Positions 1-9,781 of a stretch of 64,000 bases of DNA are shown piece after piece. Under the pieces are notes generated by a model that saw nothing but the letters and a program-made list of their open reading frames with translations, made no database searches and was not told where the DNA came from. Source of the DNA: Bin87 sp965262485 (GTDB lineage: Bacteria > Chloroflexota > Dehalococcoidia > Lucifugimonadales > UBA3495). The position numbers were made by a program, and so were the translations under genes. The stretch's first letter is position 1, and every line of letters begins with the position of its first letter. The stretch spans positions 1,984,001-2,048,000 of the forward strand of contig OZ253540.1 in NCBI GenBank assembly GCA_965262485.1, written 5' to 3'.

Positions 1-820
1 ACCTTTGATACAACGCCGCCGTGATTACGGGAGTTGGCACCGCCAGTTCCACCGACTCGTTGACCGTCCAGCGCCCTTCGCCGGAGTCGTCAACGTATGA
101 CGCCAGCGTCTCCAGGTTCACATCTTCTTCTAGAGCCCGCACCGCCAGGTCCAAAAGCCACGACCGCACTACGCTGCCGTGTTGCCACGTTTTGGCGATG
201 GACAACAGGTCCAGATCAAAATCGTCCTGCTTGGCCTGCAACAGCTCAAACCCTTCGGCGTAGGCTTGCATCAGACCGTATTCCACGCCGTTGTGAACCA
301 TCTTGGTGAAATGACCGGCGCCGGTCGGGCCCACTCGACTGTACCCGCGGTCGGCTCCCGGCGCCAATGCCTGGAAGATGGGCTCCAGCCGGCGGAAGAC
401 CGCCTCATCCCCACCCACCATCAGGGAATACCCTTCGGTCAATCCCCAGATACCACCGCTGGTTCCCGCATCGAGCAAGTGAATGCCACGCTGCAACAGC
501 AGCTCCCCCCGGCGCAATGTTTCCCGATAATTCGCGTTGCCACCGTCGATGATGGCATCCCCGTCCGACAGCAATTCGGCCAGGTCGTTCATACATGATT
601 CCGTGACATCGCCGGCCGGCAACATGATCCAAACGGCGCGTGGTGGCGCCAACCGGCTCACCAAATCGGCAACGGATTTTGCTCCTGACGCCCCCAGCGC
701 CACACTGGAATCCAACGCATCTGCGTTTTGGTCGAACGCATGAACCTGGTGGCCGGCCATCAACAATCGCTGGGCCATATTGCCGCCCATGCGACCCAGA
801 CCAATCATTCCGATTTCCAA
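1..820 (-). CDS. gnd: 6-phosphogluconate dehydrogenase, short type (partial, 3' end cut by window edge)
   Basis: This gene encodes the NAD(P)-dependent oxidative decarboxylase of the pentose phosphate pathway (6-phosphogluconate to ribulose 5-phosphate, cytosolic). The N-terminus MEIGMIGLGRMGGNMAQRL is the dinucleotide-binding Rossmann GxGxxG motif. Further on, DAGTSGGIWGL and VGPTGAGHFTKMVHNGVEY are the substrate and catalytic signatures, with the Lys in HFTKMVHNG as the catalytic residue. About 273 of the usual 300 residues of the short type are visible; the end lies beyond position 1. I chose a TTG start at 820, because AAGGAG lies about ten bases upstream and the Rossmann fold begins at the second codon; no ATG fits. 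It lies 40 bp downstream of pgi on the same strand, so the two are probably co-transcribed. Confidence 0.93.
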   Translation of the reverse strand, partial: MEIGMIGLGRMGGNMAQRLLMAGHQVHAFDQNADALDSSVALGASGAKSVADLVSRLAPPRAVWIMLPAGDVTESCMNDLAELLSDGDAIIDGGNANYRETLRRGELLLQRGIHLLDAGTSGGIWGLTEGYSLMVGGDEAVFRRLEPIFQALAPGADRGYSRVGPTGAGHFTKMVHNGVEYGLMQAYAEGFELLQAKQDDFDLDLLSIAKTWQHGSVVRSWLLDLAVRALEEDVNLETLASYVDDSGEGRWTVNESVELAVPTPVITAALYQR

Positions 821-860
821 AACAGCAGTCTCCTTCAATCGTTGCCGAATTTACCGTTAG

Positions 861-2486
861 TCAAACCGATTCCACCAGGCGACGTATTCCCCGGACATAC
901 TCCCCTTCCATGTGGCAGGACATGGTTCTGCGCCCCAGGTCTTGTAACGCTCGCAGATCCCCCAACGCCTGAGCATCTGCCAGGGTGCCGAAACTGATCG
1001 GCCAACCTGGGATTGCAACATCAGTCGTGTGGTCGGCAGTAAGTTGCAAAAATAACCCGCTGGCCGGGCCACCCTTGTGCAACTGGCCCGTGGAATGTAG
1101 AAATCGCGGCCCGTACCCCACCGTCGTCGCGATACCGTATTTCTGCGTCACTCGTTCCCGCAGGTCGGCCAGCGCTATTGCCACCGCCGGTTCATCCGGC
1201 AAGTAGGCCATGATCGCCAGGTAATCGCCCGCGTCGCTGTTTTCCAACAAGTGGCGCAGCGCGTTCTCACCGTCCGGATTAAAGTCGGGTAACCGCCCCT
1301 CGCGCTCATATTGATTCAACACGCTGATCGTTCGGTCTTTGGCTCCCTGCACATCCGGTTGGTCAAACGGGTTAATGCCCAAAATGTGCCCGGCGACGGC
1401 GGTGGCATATTCCCATCTGTAGAATTCAGCGCCCAGGTCGTACGCGCCCGCCATTTGCAATCGCACCACGGGATGACCTGCCGATTGCAGCCGGCTCGCC
1501 AATTCAACAACCTTGCTATCCTCATCTCCGGTCAAACACAATTGCACAAAAAACCGGTCATCGCCGTAGTATTCCACATCCTGCAAGGGTTCGTCGACGA
1601 TTGGAATCACGCCAGCGCCGTTTTTGCCGGCGCTCTCCGCCAACAGTTGCTCTACCCAAAGCCCAAAACCGGACAGGCTCTCAGGAGCAAGCAACGTGAG
1701 CTTGTCGCGGCCCGCCTTCGCCAACGTTCCCATGGCGGCCCCCAGCCGGATTCCAGGATTATCGCCGTTGATACCATCCATAGAGCAACGATTTTGCATG
1801 GACGCGGAAGGTGTTAACAACCGCCCCAAATCCACACCGGTGAGTTCCGCCGGAACCAGTCCAAAATGTGACAGGACAGAGTATCGGCCACCAATGTTGG
1901 GGTCATTGAGAAACACCGCTTGAAATCCGTCATCGCTAGCCAATTGCGCCAACGGAGTTTGGGGATCGGTAACGGCTACAAAATGCCGTCCACCGTGTTC
2001 CCGGCCAACCTCATCATCTACGATTTTGCGGAAATAAGCGTAGAAAGCGTTGGGTTCGGTGGTGGTTCCGGATTTTGAAGAAACGACGAATAGCGAATGC
2101 GCTGGATCAATCGACTCCGTAGCCGCTGCCACCCAGCCGGGAACGGTGCTGTCCAGCGTGAGCAGTTGAGGGTATCCGGCGCCGTTGCCGATGACGCGCC
2201 GGATTACTTCCGGGCCCAAACTGCTCCCGCCCATACCCAGCAACACTACATGCCTGTAACCATCGGCCCGGGCCGACTCACCGAATTCACGGAGGCTTGG
2301 GGCGAGCACCGCCATATCTGTCGGCAGCGTTAACCAGTTTAACCGGTCACTTACTTCGGCTGGATTATCGGCCCAAAAAGTATAGTCGTGGGCCCGCATC
2401 CGCGCCGGCGCCCGCAATTCATAGAGTCGGGCCACTTCCTCAATTACCAAAGGGGAAAGTTCGCCCAGGTGATAGCTTTCGGACAT
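861..2486 (-). CDS. pgi: Glucose-6-phosphate isomerase
   Basis: The 541-residue product interconverts glucose 6-phosphate and fructose 6-phosphate in the cytosol. Visible SIS-fold signatures are LLGMGGSSLGPEV near residue 80, the phosphate-binding VVSSKSGTTTEPNAF near 135, and a C-terminal half with a second SIS domain. The sequence resembles the isomerase half of the transaldolase/glucose-6-phosphate isomerase fusions seen in some bacteria, but no transaldolase part is present here. The open frame extends 17 codons further upstream, but I preferred the ATG at 2486 because AAGGA sits seven bases before it. With gnd immediately downstream it links glycolysis to the oxidative pentose phosphate branch. 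Confidence 0.92.
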   Translation of the reverse strand: MSESYHLGELSPLVIEEVARLYELRAPARMRAHDYTFWADNPAEVSDRLNWLTLPTDMAVLAPSLREFGESARADGYRHVVLLGMGGSSLGPEVIRRVIGNGAGYPQLLTLDSTVPGWVAAATESIDPAHSLFVVSSKSGTTTEPNAFYAYFRKIVDDEVGREHGGRHFVAVTDPQTPLAQLASDDGFQAVFLNDPNIGGRYSVLSHFGLVPAELTGVDLGRLLTPSASMQNRCSMDGINGDNPGIRLGAAMGTLAKAGRDKLTLLAPESLSGFGLWVEQLLAESAGKNGAGVIPIVDEPLQDVEYYGDDRFFVQLCLTGDEDSKVVELASRLQSAGHPVVRLQMAGAYDLGAEFYRWEYATAVAGHILGINPFDQPDVQGAKDRTISVLNQYEREGRLPDFNPDGENALRHLLENSDAGDYLAIMAYLPDEPAVAIALADLRERVTQKYGIATTVGYGPRFLHSTGQLHKGGPASGLFLQLTADHTTDVAIPGWPISFGTLADAQALGDLRALQDLGRRTMSCHMEGEYVRGIRRLVESV

Positions 2487-2587
2487 TGCCAATTCCTTAC
2501 GCGCCAAGGGATTAACGAGGCCGGCGAATTTTAGCACACCGGTTCACAGATCCTCGCATCGGTTCCTCCGAACGGAATTTCCAGGAG

Positions 2588-2593
2588 TATAAT
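2588..2593 (+). promoter_or_regulatory. Candidate -10 box of the alpha/beta hydrolase promoter
   Basis: A perfect TATAAT lies 37 bp before the hydrolase start in the divergent gap between pgi and the hydrolase. No good -35 hexamer is seen at the usual spacing, so this is a weak call based on the -10 match and position. Confidence 0.4.
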
Positions 2594-2629
2594 CCTTGGC
2601 GACACCAACCACGCTCAGGAGTTTTTGTT

Positions 2630-3514
2630 ATGACAAACCCGGATACCAGTCATGGAAACTCCGAACCCGTATCCAGCGCCGCCTCGGTAGGTGAACTGAC
2701 CACTCACTATCTGGACTGGGGTGGTGACGGACCCCCGATTCTCGCGTTGCACGGTCTGGCATCGTCAGGGCACTGGTACCGGCGTGTCGCGCCACACCTG
2801 ACCGCGAATTACCGAGTCGTCGCACCCGATCAGCGCGGACACGGCGCCACGACGCAGGCCCCGGCCGGTTACGACTGGCAGACATTGTGCCAGGACATCG
2901 TGGCTCTAATGGACCACCTGGAGATCGACCGGGCAGCGGTATTGGGACACTCCTGGGGAGGACACGTCGCCAGCAACCTGGCAGCGCGATTCCCTGATCG
3001 CGTCAGCCGACTCGTGCTCATTGACGGAGGTTTTCAGGACGGTGGGTTGATGCCTGACCCAACCTGGGAAGGATTCCGACAGCGTCTTGCCCCCCGCCGG
3101 GTTGCCGGAACCCGGCCGGAGTATCTGGAACACCTTGCTGACAACCTGTCATTTTGTTGGGGTGACGACCTCCAGGATATTGCATTGACTATGGTATATG
3201 AAGGCACGGATGGCCAGATGCGGGACATTTTGCGCCCGGAGAATCATGCCCAGGTACTGGCTTCCATGTGGAACGAACCGCCGTCGGTCATTCTGCCGAG
3301 GGTGCTCGCTCCCACGCTCGTGATTCCCGCTGGCCCACGCGCCGATCGCGCCGGTTCCCAGTTCGCCCGGCAACGGGAGGTGATGGTCAAGGCCGCCGAA
3401 ATGGCCCTAAGTGATGGGCGCGTACACTGGATCTCCGACACCATTCACGACATCGGCTACCACAAACCGGAAGAACTGGCCACGGTGATTAGTCGGTTTT
3501 TGTCGGAGGGTTAG
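2630..3514 (+). CDS. Alpha/beta-fold hydrolase
   Basis: This 294-residue protein is a soluble alpha/beta hydrolase of the epoxide hydrolase/haloalkane dehalogenase/esterase type. The oxyanion-hole strand ALHGLASSGHWY is near residue 40, DQRGHG near 70, and the nucleophile elbow GHSWGGHV near 105 places Ser as nucleophile. A late Asp and the His in DTIHDIGYH probably complete the triad. The start is supported by AGGAG ahead of the ATG at 2630. It is transcribed alone, divergent from pgi and convergent with the ABC exporter. The substrate cannot be told from sequence. Confidence 0.85.
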   Translation: MTNPDTSHGNSEPVSSAASVGELTTHYLDWGGDGPPILALHGLASSGHWYRRVAPHLTANYRVVAPDQRGHGATTQAPAGYDWQTLCQDIVALMDHLEIDRAAVLGHSWGGHVASNLAARFPDRVSRLVLIDGGFQDGGLMPDPTWEGFRQRLAPRRVAGTRPEYLEHLADNLSFCWGDDLQDIALTMVYEGTDGQMRDILRPENHAQVLASMWNEPPSVILPRVLAPTLVIPAGPRADRAGSQFARQREVMVKAAEMALSDGRVHWISDTIHDIGYHKPEELATVISRFLSEG

Positions 3515-3540
3515 GCCCGCAGTCGGTCAGGTTCGCCTGT

Positions 3541-5475
3541 CTAGTCGCCAGCTGCTGCCGTCGACAGCCCGTCTGCTCCGATAACCTCGCCACCGGTCGG
3601 CGCCACGTCCACGCTCGGGCCGGACAGTCCGTAGTTTATGGCGTACAACTGTGCGTAAACGCCGCCGGCTTCGAGCAGTTCATCGTGGGTGCCCACTTCC
3701 GCAACTCGGCCCCGGTCCAGCACTACTATCTTGTCCGCGTTTCGGATCGTCGACAAACGATGCGCAATTACAATCGAAGTTCGGCCCTTCAGGATACGAT
3801 TCAATGCCTGCTGGATCAATAGTTCAGTGTGGGTATCGATATTGGCGGTCGCTTCATCCAGCACCAGAATCCGCGGGTTGCCAACGATTGCCCGTGCGAA
3901 ACTGATGAGTTGCCGTTGACCGATGCTGAGATTGACGCCACGTTCAGCCAGCACGGAGTCGTAGCCATCTTCCATATCCAGGATAAAATCGTTGGCCCCC
4001 ACCGCCGTGGCCGCGACCCTTACATCTTCGTCGGTGGCTTGTTCGTTCAGATAGCTGATGTTTTCCCGGACCGTTCCAGAGAACAGATAGGGTTCCTGCA
4101 ACACCATGCTCATTTGGTGCACCAGCGAATTGCGCTGCACTTCGCGAAGATCGTACCCGTCAACCTCGATCCCGCCACCGGTTACGTCAGCCGAGCGGTG
4201 CAACAGGTTTACCAACGTGCTCTTGCCAGCTCCGGTGGAACCTACCAGCGCCACGTTTTCGCCGGCCTTGATATGGAGGTTAACATCCTTAAGAACCTCT
4301 ATCCCTTCAATGTAGTGGAACGAGACGTCTTTGTATCGGATGTCGCCCTGTATTTCCGGCAACGGAACCGCGTCGGGAGCGTCCACAATGTCCGGCTCAA
4401 GGTCCAGCACCTCGAATATCCGTACTCCGGCGGCCATCGCCCGCTGCAACTGGCTGTACTGCATCGTCAACTGACGAATAGGTTCAAAGAATCGCTGTAT
4501 CCAGAACGCGAACGCTACCAGCGTTCCTACTTCCAGACTGCCCCGATTCAACAGGAAGCCGCCGAATACGACCACACCCAGGCCGATACCCAATCCGATC
4601 AGCAACTCCACCAGCGGCTGCAGCAATCCGGAATAGCGCGCCGCCTCGAGGTTGGCAGCCAGATATTCGGCGTTGAGGCTGCGGAAATGTTCCAGGTTTT
4701 CGTCCTGACGGTTAAGGCTCTGAACTACCCGAACACCGGTGATGTTCTGGTTGTATTCACCGTTAACCATGGCAATGGCCCGCCTGATCCGCATGAACGA
4801 ATGTCGGGCGAATCGTTGCCAGTACATCATGATCAGCGTCAGTACCGGCACCACGAACATGCAGACCAGGGCCAACTGCCAGTCAACAATCAGCATCAGA
4901 ATGATGATTGCACCGACAGTAACCAGCTCCGCCAGCGCCAGCGCCAGCAACTCGAACGTTTCCTGCAACTGCAGAATGTCCGACTGCATGCGCGACATGA
5001 CGCGCCCTATCGGCGTTCGGTTGTAGAACGAGTTGGACTGGTTCTGCAGATGACTGAACATCCCGGTCCGCAGGTCGTACAGGATGGCCTGACCGGTTCT
5101 CGCGATGAAGATGAACTGCAAACGGTTGGACAGGAAATGAATAACCGTAATCACCATGAAGGCGGCGCCAATTATATGAACGCGGTTAATCTCTTCCAAT
5201 CCAGCGGCAATGGCCCAGTCAATCCCGTATTTGATCAGCAACGGGATGGCCGCGTTGACGGATGCGTACACTAGCACAGCGCCCAAAGCGATCAGGGCAA
5301 ACTTGCGATAGGGAAGAATATAGGTCAGGAAACGCGACACAACCTTGTTGTCGTAAACGCGACCCACCACCTCTTCATCGGTCAAGTTGTCGTTGGATGG
5401 CGCGAACATGCTGTCTGCAGAGGTGCCCCGCATCCCCTGCATCATCCCGCCACCCATGCCACCGCCGCGCATCAT
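3541..5475 (-). CDS. ABC exporter half-transporter, catalytic-site subunit
   Basis: This 644-residue protein has an N-terminal six-helix exporter membrane domain (about residues 45-330) and a C-terminal nucleotide-binding domain (about 370-600). Motifs are Walker A GSTGAGKST, Q-loop region LQEPYLFSG, Walker B ILVLDEATANID with the catalytic Glu, and the H-loop IVIAHRLSTI. The signature is LSIGQRQ rather than LSGGQ. The first residues form an odd Met/Gly/Arg-rich stretch (MMRGGGMGGGMMQGMRG). Its ATG overlaps the stop of the upstream partner as ATGA, so the two subunits are translationally coupled. It is the consensus-Glu half of a heterodimeric type IV exporter of the TM287/288 or LmrCD kind; the substrate (drug, lipid or peptide) is unknown. 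Confidence 0.9.
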   Translation of the reverse strand: MMRGGGMGGGMMQGMRGTSADSMFAPSNDNLTDEEVVGRVYDNKVVSRFLTYILPYRKFALIALGAVLVYASVNAAIPLLIKYGIDWAIAAGLEEINRVHIIGAAFMVITVIHFLSNRLQFIFIARTGQAILYDLRTGMFSHLQNQSNSFYNRTPIGRVMSRMQSDILQLQETFELLALALAELVTVGAIIILMLIVDWQLALVCMFVVPVLTLIMMYWQRFARHSFMRIRRAIAMVNGEYNQNITGVRVVQSLNRQDENLEHFRSLNAEYLAANLEAARYSGLLQPLVELLIGLGIGLGVVVFGGFLLNRGSLEVGTLVAFAFWIQRFFEPIRQLTMQYSQLQRAMAAGVRIFEVLDLEPDIVDAPDAVPLPEIQGDIRYKDVSFHYIEGIEVLKDVNLHIKAGENVALVGSTGAGKSTLVNLLHRSADVTGGGIEVDGYDLREVQRNSLVHQMSMVLQEPYLFSGTVRENISYLNEQATDEDVRVAATAVGANDFILDMEDGYDSVLAERGVNLSIGQRQLISFARAIVGNPRILVLDEATANIDTHTELLIQQALNRILKGRTSIVIAHRLSTIRNADKIVVLDRGRVAEVGTHDELLEAGGVYAQLYAINYGLSGPSVDVAPTGGEVIGADGLSTAAAGD

Positions 5476-7280
5476 AACGCCGCTCTCCCGTCGGACATGA
5501 CCGGAATCGCGGCTTCCAGCAAGACTTCTTCTTGCGGCCGCAATTGCAGCTCGTAAATGCTCTGGTAAATGCCGCCCTTCTTGATCAATTCGAGATGAGT
5601 GCCCTGCTCCGCGATGGCGCCCTTGTCCAGCACCAGAATCTGGTCGGCTTCTCTCACGGTGCTCAATCTATGGGCTATCACGAAGGTGGTTCGCCCTTTC
5701 ATCACTTCAATCATCGCGCGGTGGATCTGGCGCTCAGTCTCCACGTCAACACTGGAGGTGGAGTCATCCAGAATCAGCACCGGAGGATCTATCAATATAG
5801 TTCGGGCAATCGAAAGGCGCTGCCGCTGCCCGCCCGACAATGTGGCGCCCCTCTCTCCCACCCAGGTATCGTAACCGCCGGGAAAGGCCATTATCTGGTC
5901 GTGCAATTGCGCTACTTTGGCCGCCCGTTCCACGTCTTCGTGCGTGGCGTTGCTGACCCCGTAGGCGATGTTTTCCCTGATCGAAGCGCTGAAAAGGTAC
6001 ACATCCTGATGCACAATTCCTACGTTGTGGCGCAATGACTGCAACGTGAAATCGCGGACGTCTACTCCGTCTATCGTAATCTGCCCGCGGGTCACATCAT
6101 AGAAACGTGGCAGCAAGTTAACCACTGTTGTCTTTCCGCTGCCGGGAGCTCCCAGTATGGCGGTAATCTGGCCTGGTTTGGCATCCAGGTCGAATTTATT
6201 GAGGGCCGGCGAGCGATCCTCGTAGGAGAAACCAACATCCTCGAAACGTACCTGCCCGGTTGCCCGACCCATCGGCTTGGCGTTTGGTCGCTCTTCCACC
6301 GGCGATACCGTATCCAGTACTGCGAACAAACGCTGCCCGGATGAAATAGCGCGGGAGAAAGTATTGATTATCTGCGCCGATGCCCGAATCGGGAAAGTTA
6401 GCTGGTTGAGGAACAGGAAGAACATCGCCAGTTCGCCCAGGTCCAAATCACCCCGCAAAACCAGCCAGCCGCCCAACCACAAAATTAACCCCAAAGCAAA
6501 AGTGAAGTACAGCGTCATCCACGCGCTGTTGGTGCCTTGCATCCGCTCGGCGTCATAGTATTCGTGGCGCAGTTCCTCGGCCTTGCGATTGTATTTCCGC
6601 CGCTCGTAGTCCTCGGACGCAAATGCCTTGACGACGTGGATGCCGGCCAGGTTCTCCTGGAGAACCGTCACCGACTCCCCCATCACCACCTGAACGTGCA
6701 GCCACTTGCGACGCAACGCGCGCATCACCAGGCTGGACCGCAGCACCAGCGCCGGCACGAAAATCATGCTTACCAGCGCCAGTTGCCAGTTCACCAGAGC
6801 CAGAATGATAGGAATGGCAATGATTCGAACGACCACATCCAGTGATCGGATCATACCCAGGTTCACAAACCGGCGCATCGCCTCCACATCAGCGGTGGCT
6901 CGCGACATCAAGTCTCCGGTGTGCTCTTTGTCGTGAAATGCAAAGCTGACGTTCTGCAACTTGTCGTAAAGCAGGTTGCGGCAGTCAAACGAAACTTTCT
7001 GTGACAGCGATTCTGTGGTGTACGTCCGTCCGAAGTCGCAAAACCCGCGACCCAGGCTCACCAACAGAATTCCCACACCGAAAATCACCACGCTGCCAAT
7101 GGCGAAATCCCGGATGATCAACTCCTCTCCGTTGTGTTCCACCATCAGGTTAATGGCTTTGCCGAAGAGTTGAGGCAGGGCGAGCGAGAAGCCAATGGCT
7201 GCCAGCGCGGTAACGTACGCCAGAATTAGCCGAACCCGGTAACGGCTGGCCATAACGATGATGCGCCAGAGGACGTTCAT
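5472..7280 (-). CDS. ABC exporter half-transporter, degenerate-site subunit
   Basis: This 602-residue partner has six membrane helices (about residues 15-305) followed by a nucleotide-binding domain. Walker A is GAPGSGKTT, the signature is canonical (LSGGQRQRLSIAR), but Walker B reads VLILDDSTSSVD, with Asp in place of the catalytic Glu. Together with the LSIGQ signature of the partner, this predicts one degenerate and one active ATP site, as known for heterodimeric exporters. It is the first gene of the pair; a good sigma70-type promoter lies about 150 bp upstream and the next gene starts inside its stop codon. Confidence 0.9.
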   Translation of the reverse strand: MNVLWRIIVMASRYRVRLILAYVTALAAIGFSLALPQLFGKAINLMVEHNGEELIIRDFAIGSVVIFGVGILLVSLGRGFCDFGRTYTTESLSQKVSFDCRNLLYDKLQNVSFAFHDKEHTGDLMSRATADVEAMRRFVNLGMIRSLDVVVRIIAIPIILALVNWQLALVSMIFVPALVLRSSLVMRALRRKWLHVQVVMGESVTVLQENLAGIHVVKAFASEDYERRKYNRKAEELRHEYYDAERMQGTNSAWMTLYFTFALGLILWLGGWLVLRGDLDLGELAMFFLFLNQLTFPIRASAQIINTFSRAISSGQRLFAVLDTVSPVEERPNAKPMGRATGQVRFEDVGFSYEDRSPALNKFDLDAKPGQITAILGAPGSGKTTVVNLLPRFYDVTRGQITIDGVDVRDFTLQSLRHNVGIVHQDVYLFSASIRENIAYGVSNATHEDVERAAKVAQLHDQIMAFPGGYDTWVGERGATLSGGQRQRLSIARTILIDPPVLILDDSTSSVDVETERQIHRAMIEVMKGRTTFVIAHRLSTVREADQILVLDKGAIAEQGTHLELIKKGGIYQSIYELQLRPQEEVLLEAAIPVMSDGRAAL

Positions 7281-7426
7281 TACTGGCCGGCCCTTCCATC
7301 ACGGGGGTACGCGAACCGGGCCGGTGTCGGCGCTGGATGACGAACCGGTTTACGAGAATCGCATCCGTGGATGCCGGACTTCACGAACCGGGACAAAGTT
7401 GAGTTGCCTACAATCATAGGAATCGA

Positions 7427-7455
7427 ACTATACACCGCATAATACGATAAGACAA
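7427..7455 (-). promoter_or_regulatory. Sigma70-type promoter for the ABC exporter pair
   Basis: Read on the minus strand, TTGTCT (7455-7450) and TATAGT (7432-7427) are separated by exactly 17 bases. The predicted start lies around 7420 and leaves a leader of about 140 bases before the first exporter gene. This is the best promoter match I found in the left part; nothing else is seen in the 240-bp gap between argS and the exporter. Confidence 0.6.
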
Positions 7456-7519
7456 TCCCGGCGGTATCGTCTCAGCGTCGATTCCCAGTGGATCGCCGGC
7501 CGGTTGCCGGACTATTAGG

Positions 7520-9199
7520 CTAGGTTCGATCCATTCGGTCCGGCGCAGACATTCCCATCAGGGTCAAGGTCCGGTGAAACACCACCTGGGCCGCCGCCAC
7601 CAGTTTCAGACGCGCCAACGTGGTTTCATTGTCTTCAGGATTGGCCGAAATCACCCGGCAATTCTCGTAAAAATGGTGGAACGCGGTCGCCAACTCCATT
7701 GCGTAATGCGGCAGGTGATGCGGCTCCAGATTTTCGGCGATCTGAACCACCAGCTCCGGCAGCCTCAACATGGTCCGGATCAAGTGCAGCTCATGAGGAT
7801 CACACAGCAGACCGACGTTGCCTTCAGTAAAGTCTATGGCGCGATCCGCCGCCAGTTTGAGAATACTGGCGTTGCGGGCGTGGGCATACTGTACGTAATA
7901 AACCGGATTCTCAGATGATTCGCGAGTCGCCAGCTCCAGGTCGAACTCCATCTGCGTGGAAGCGGCGCGAGCCAGGAAGAAATATCGGCAGGCGTCCACT
8001 CCTACTTCGTCCACCAGTTCCCGCAACGTGACAAAATCCCCGGTGCGTTTGGATGCGCGCACGGTTTCATCCCCACGTCTCAGCGTCACCATTTGCGAAA
8101 TCAGGACGGTTAGATTCTCGGGCTCTATGCCCAGAGCAGACACCGCGGCTTTCATCCGCGGCACATGTCCCTGGTGGTCGGCACCCCAGATATCGATCAC
8201 GCGTTGGAAACCGCGGCCGTCGAACTTGTTGAAATGGTAGGCAATGTCGGAAGCGAAATACGTCGGCTCGCCCGATGAGCGCACCACCACGTTGTCGCGG
8301 TCATCACCAAGAGCCGTCGAATTAAACCACAGGGCTCCGCTGCGCTCGGCCAGGTGGCCCCCTTCACGCAACCTAGCGATGGCATTTTCGTAGTCGCCTT
8401 GCTGAAACAGCCAGCGTTCGCTGAACCAGTTGTCGAACGTTACGCCGATGGCGCTGAGATCATCCCGGATTACGCTTACCATCTGTTCCCGGGCCAGGTC
8501 ACCGATCTCACGTATCGCCGCCAATTCGCTCAGTTCCAAAAACCGGGGGCCTTCCGTTCCAATAATATCGCCCGCGATGTCCTGGATGTAGTCGCCCTGA
8601 TACCCGTTGTCCGGCATTGCGGCCTCTCTGCCCAATGCCTGCTGGTATCTGGCCCAAACCGAGCGGTAGAACGCCTCCATCTGAGAGCCGGCATCATTGA
8701 TGTAATACTCGCGAGTTACGGCATACCCCGCCGCTTCCAGGGCGTTTGCCAGGGCGCTCCCCAGCACCGCTCCGCGAGCGTGACCCACGTGAACCGGGCC
8801 CGTCGGGTTAACGCTGACGAATTCGACCATAACCTTCCGGCCGCCGCCAATGTCGGTGGCCCCGAAGTTACTCCCCTCCTCACGTACCAGCTCCACCTGA
8901 CGCTGCAGCCATACGTCACTCAACTTGAAGTTGATGAAGCCGGGAGCAGCCGGAACCACGCTGGCAATCTCGGGGCCGACCTCCACGCGTTCTGCAATAG
9001 CCTCGGCCAACTGCAGCGGATTGGTGCGTGCTGCCCTGGCCAGGCGCAACGGAAGGTTGGTCGCAAAATCACCGTGGTCCGGATTATTCGGTCGATCGAC
9101 CTCGATGTCCGGGACAGTGTCAATGCTGAGGATTCCGTCTTGGTGGGCTCGTTTCAGGGCTTCGGAGATCGCCAACCCTATGGTGTCTTTTACAAGCAT
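7520..9199 (-). CDS. argS: Arginyl-tRNA synthetase
   Basis: This 559-residue class Ia synthetase charges tRNA-Arg. The N-terminal additional domain typical of ArgRS covers about residues 1-95 (DIEVDRPNNPDHGDFATNL). The catalytic HIGH motif appears as HVGHARGAVLGSALAN near 120. ASKRTGDFV near 360 is the KMSK-region counterpart, and the C-terminal DALR anticodon-binding domain ends with TLTLMGMSAPDRMDR. Length is normal for the family. It sits 76 bp downstream of a VOC gene and has its own unremarkable upstream region. Confidence 0.96.
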   Translation of the reverse strand: MLVKDTIGLAISEALKRAHQDGILSIDTVPDIEVDRPNNPDHGDFATNLPLRLARAARTNPLQLAEAIAERVEVGPEIASVVPAAPGFINFKLSDVWLQRQVELVREEGSNFGATDIGGGRKVMVEFVSVNPTGPVHVGHARGAVLGSALANALEAAGYAVTREYYINDAGSQMEAFYRSVWARYQQALGREAAMPDNGYQGDYIQDIAGDIIGTEGPRFLELSELAAIREIGDLAREQMVSVIRDDLSAIGVTFDNWFSERWLFQQGDYENAIARLREGGHLAERSGALWFNSTALGDDRDNVVVRSSGEPTYFASDIAYHFNKFDGRGFQRVIDIWGADHQGHVPRMKAAVSALGIEPENLTVLISQMVTLRRGDETVRASKRTGDFVTLRELVDEVGVDACRYFFLARAASTQMEFDLELATRESSENPVYYVQYAHARNASILKLAADRAIDFTEGNVGLLCDPHELHLIRTMLRLPELVVQIAENLEPHHLPHYAMELATAFHHFYENCRVISANPEDNETTLARLKLVAAAQVVFHRTLTLMGMSAPDRMDRT

Positions 9200-9275
9200 T
9201 CCAGTGCGTCCGGCTACTGTGATTGGGCGTATTAGTAGATTTTCATACTAGCACATCGCCCCGGAGAAAACGTCT

Positions 9276-9677
9276 TTATCCCTCTGCTAATTGGAACCAC
9301 AGCCCCAGGCTGTCTTCGGGTTCGATGTTGGCGGTGGTGTAACCGCGCGGGCTTTGCGTCACGCCGCCCTCTCCCCGCAGCCGATTGCCCTTGGCCGCCA
9401 GATCAGCCGCCACCTGACGAACGTTGTCGACCCCGAAGGCAACGTGATAAACGCCCGGCCCGTGGTCTGCCAGGTGCTGCCCGATGCCGGAGTCTGCATC
9501 CAGGGGCTCGGTAATCTCGATGAGGGTTTCGCCCACGCGATACAGAGCGTCTTTCATCCCCCTACCCTCAACCACGTGCAGGTCATCGGGTTCCATACCA
9601 AAGTTGTTCCTGATGTATTCCACCATTTCGTCGCGGTTGCGCACCACATAGTGGATGTGATGAATCGAGGTGAACAT
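9276..9677 (-). CDS. VOC (vicinal oxygen chelate) family protein, paralogue 1
   Basis: This 133-residue protein has two beta-alpha-beta-beta-beta halves typical of glyoxalase/methylmalonyl-CoA epimerase-type proteins. The first half begins IHHIHYVVRN and the second has GPGVYHVAFGVDNV. Possible metal ligands are the His in HIHYV, a Glu in LIEITEPL and the His in YHVAFG. It is about half identical to the neighbouring VOC gene, with the same length and the same C-terminal LWFQLAEG/FPFQLAEG ending, so they are a tandem duplication. The substrate is unknown. Confidence 0.85.
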   Translation of the reverse strand: MFTSIHHIHYVVRNRDEMVEYIRNNFGMEPDDLHVVEGRGMKDALYRVGETLIEITEPLDADSGIGQHLADHGPGVYHVAFGVDNVRQVAADLAAKGNRLRGEGGVTQSPRGYTTANIEPEDSLGLWFQLAEG

Positions 9678-9781
9678 GGCTATCCTTCCTTATGCTCGAA
9701 TCCGGCCTTTGCTCGAATCCGGCGTTAGAACCGGCTGATTGCTTTGCGCTGAGCATGACTGCGATCATATCCTGCTGTCGG

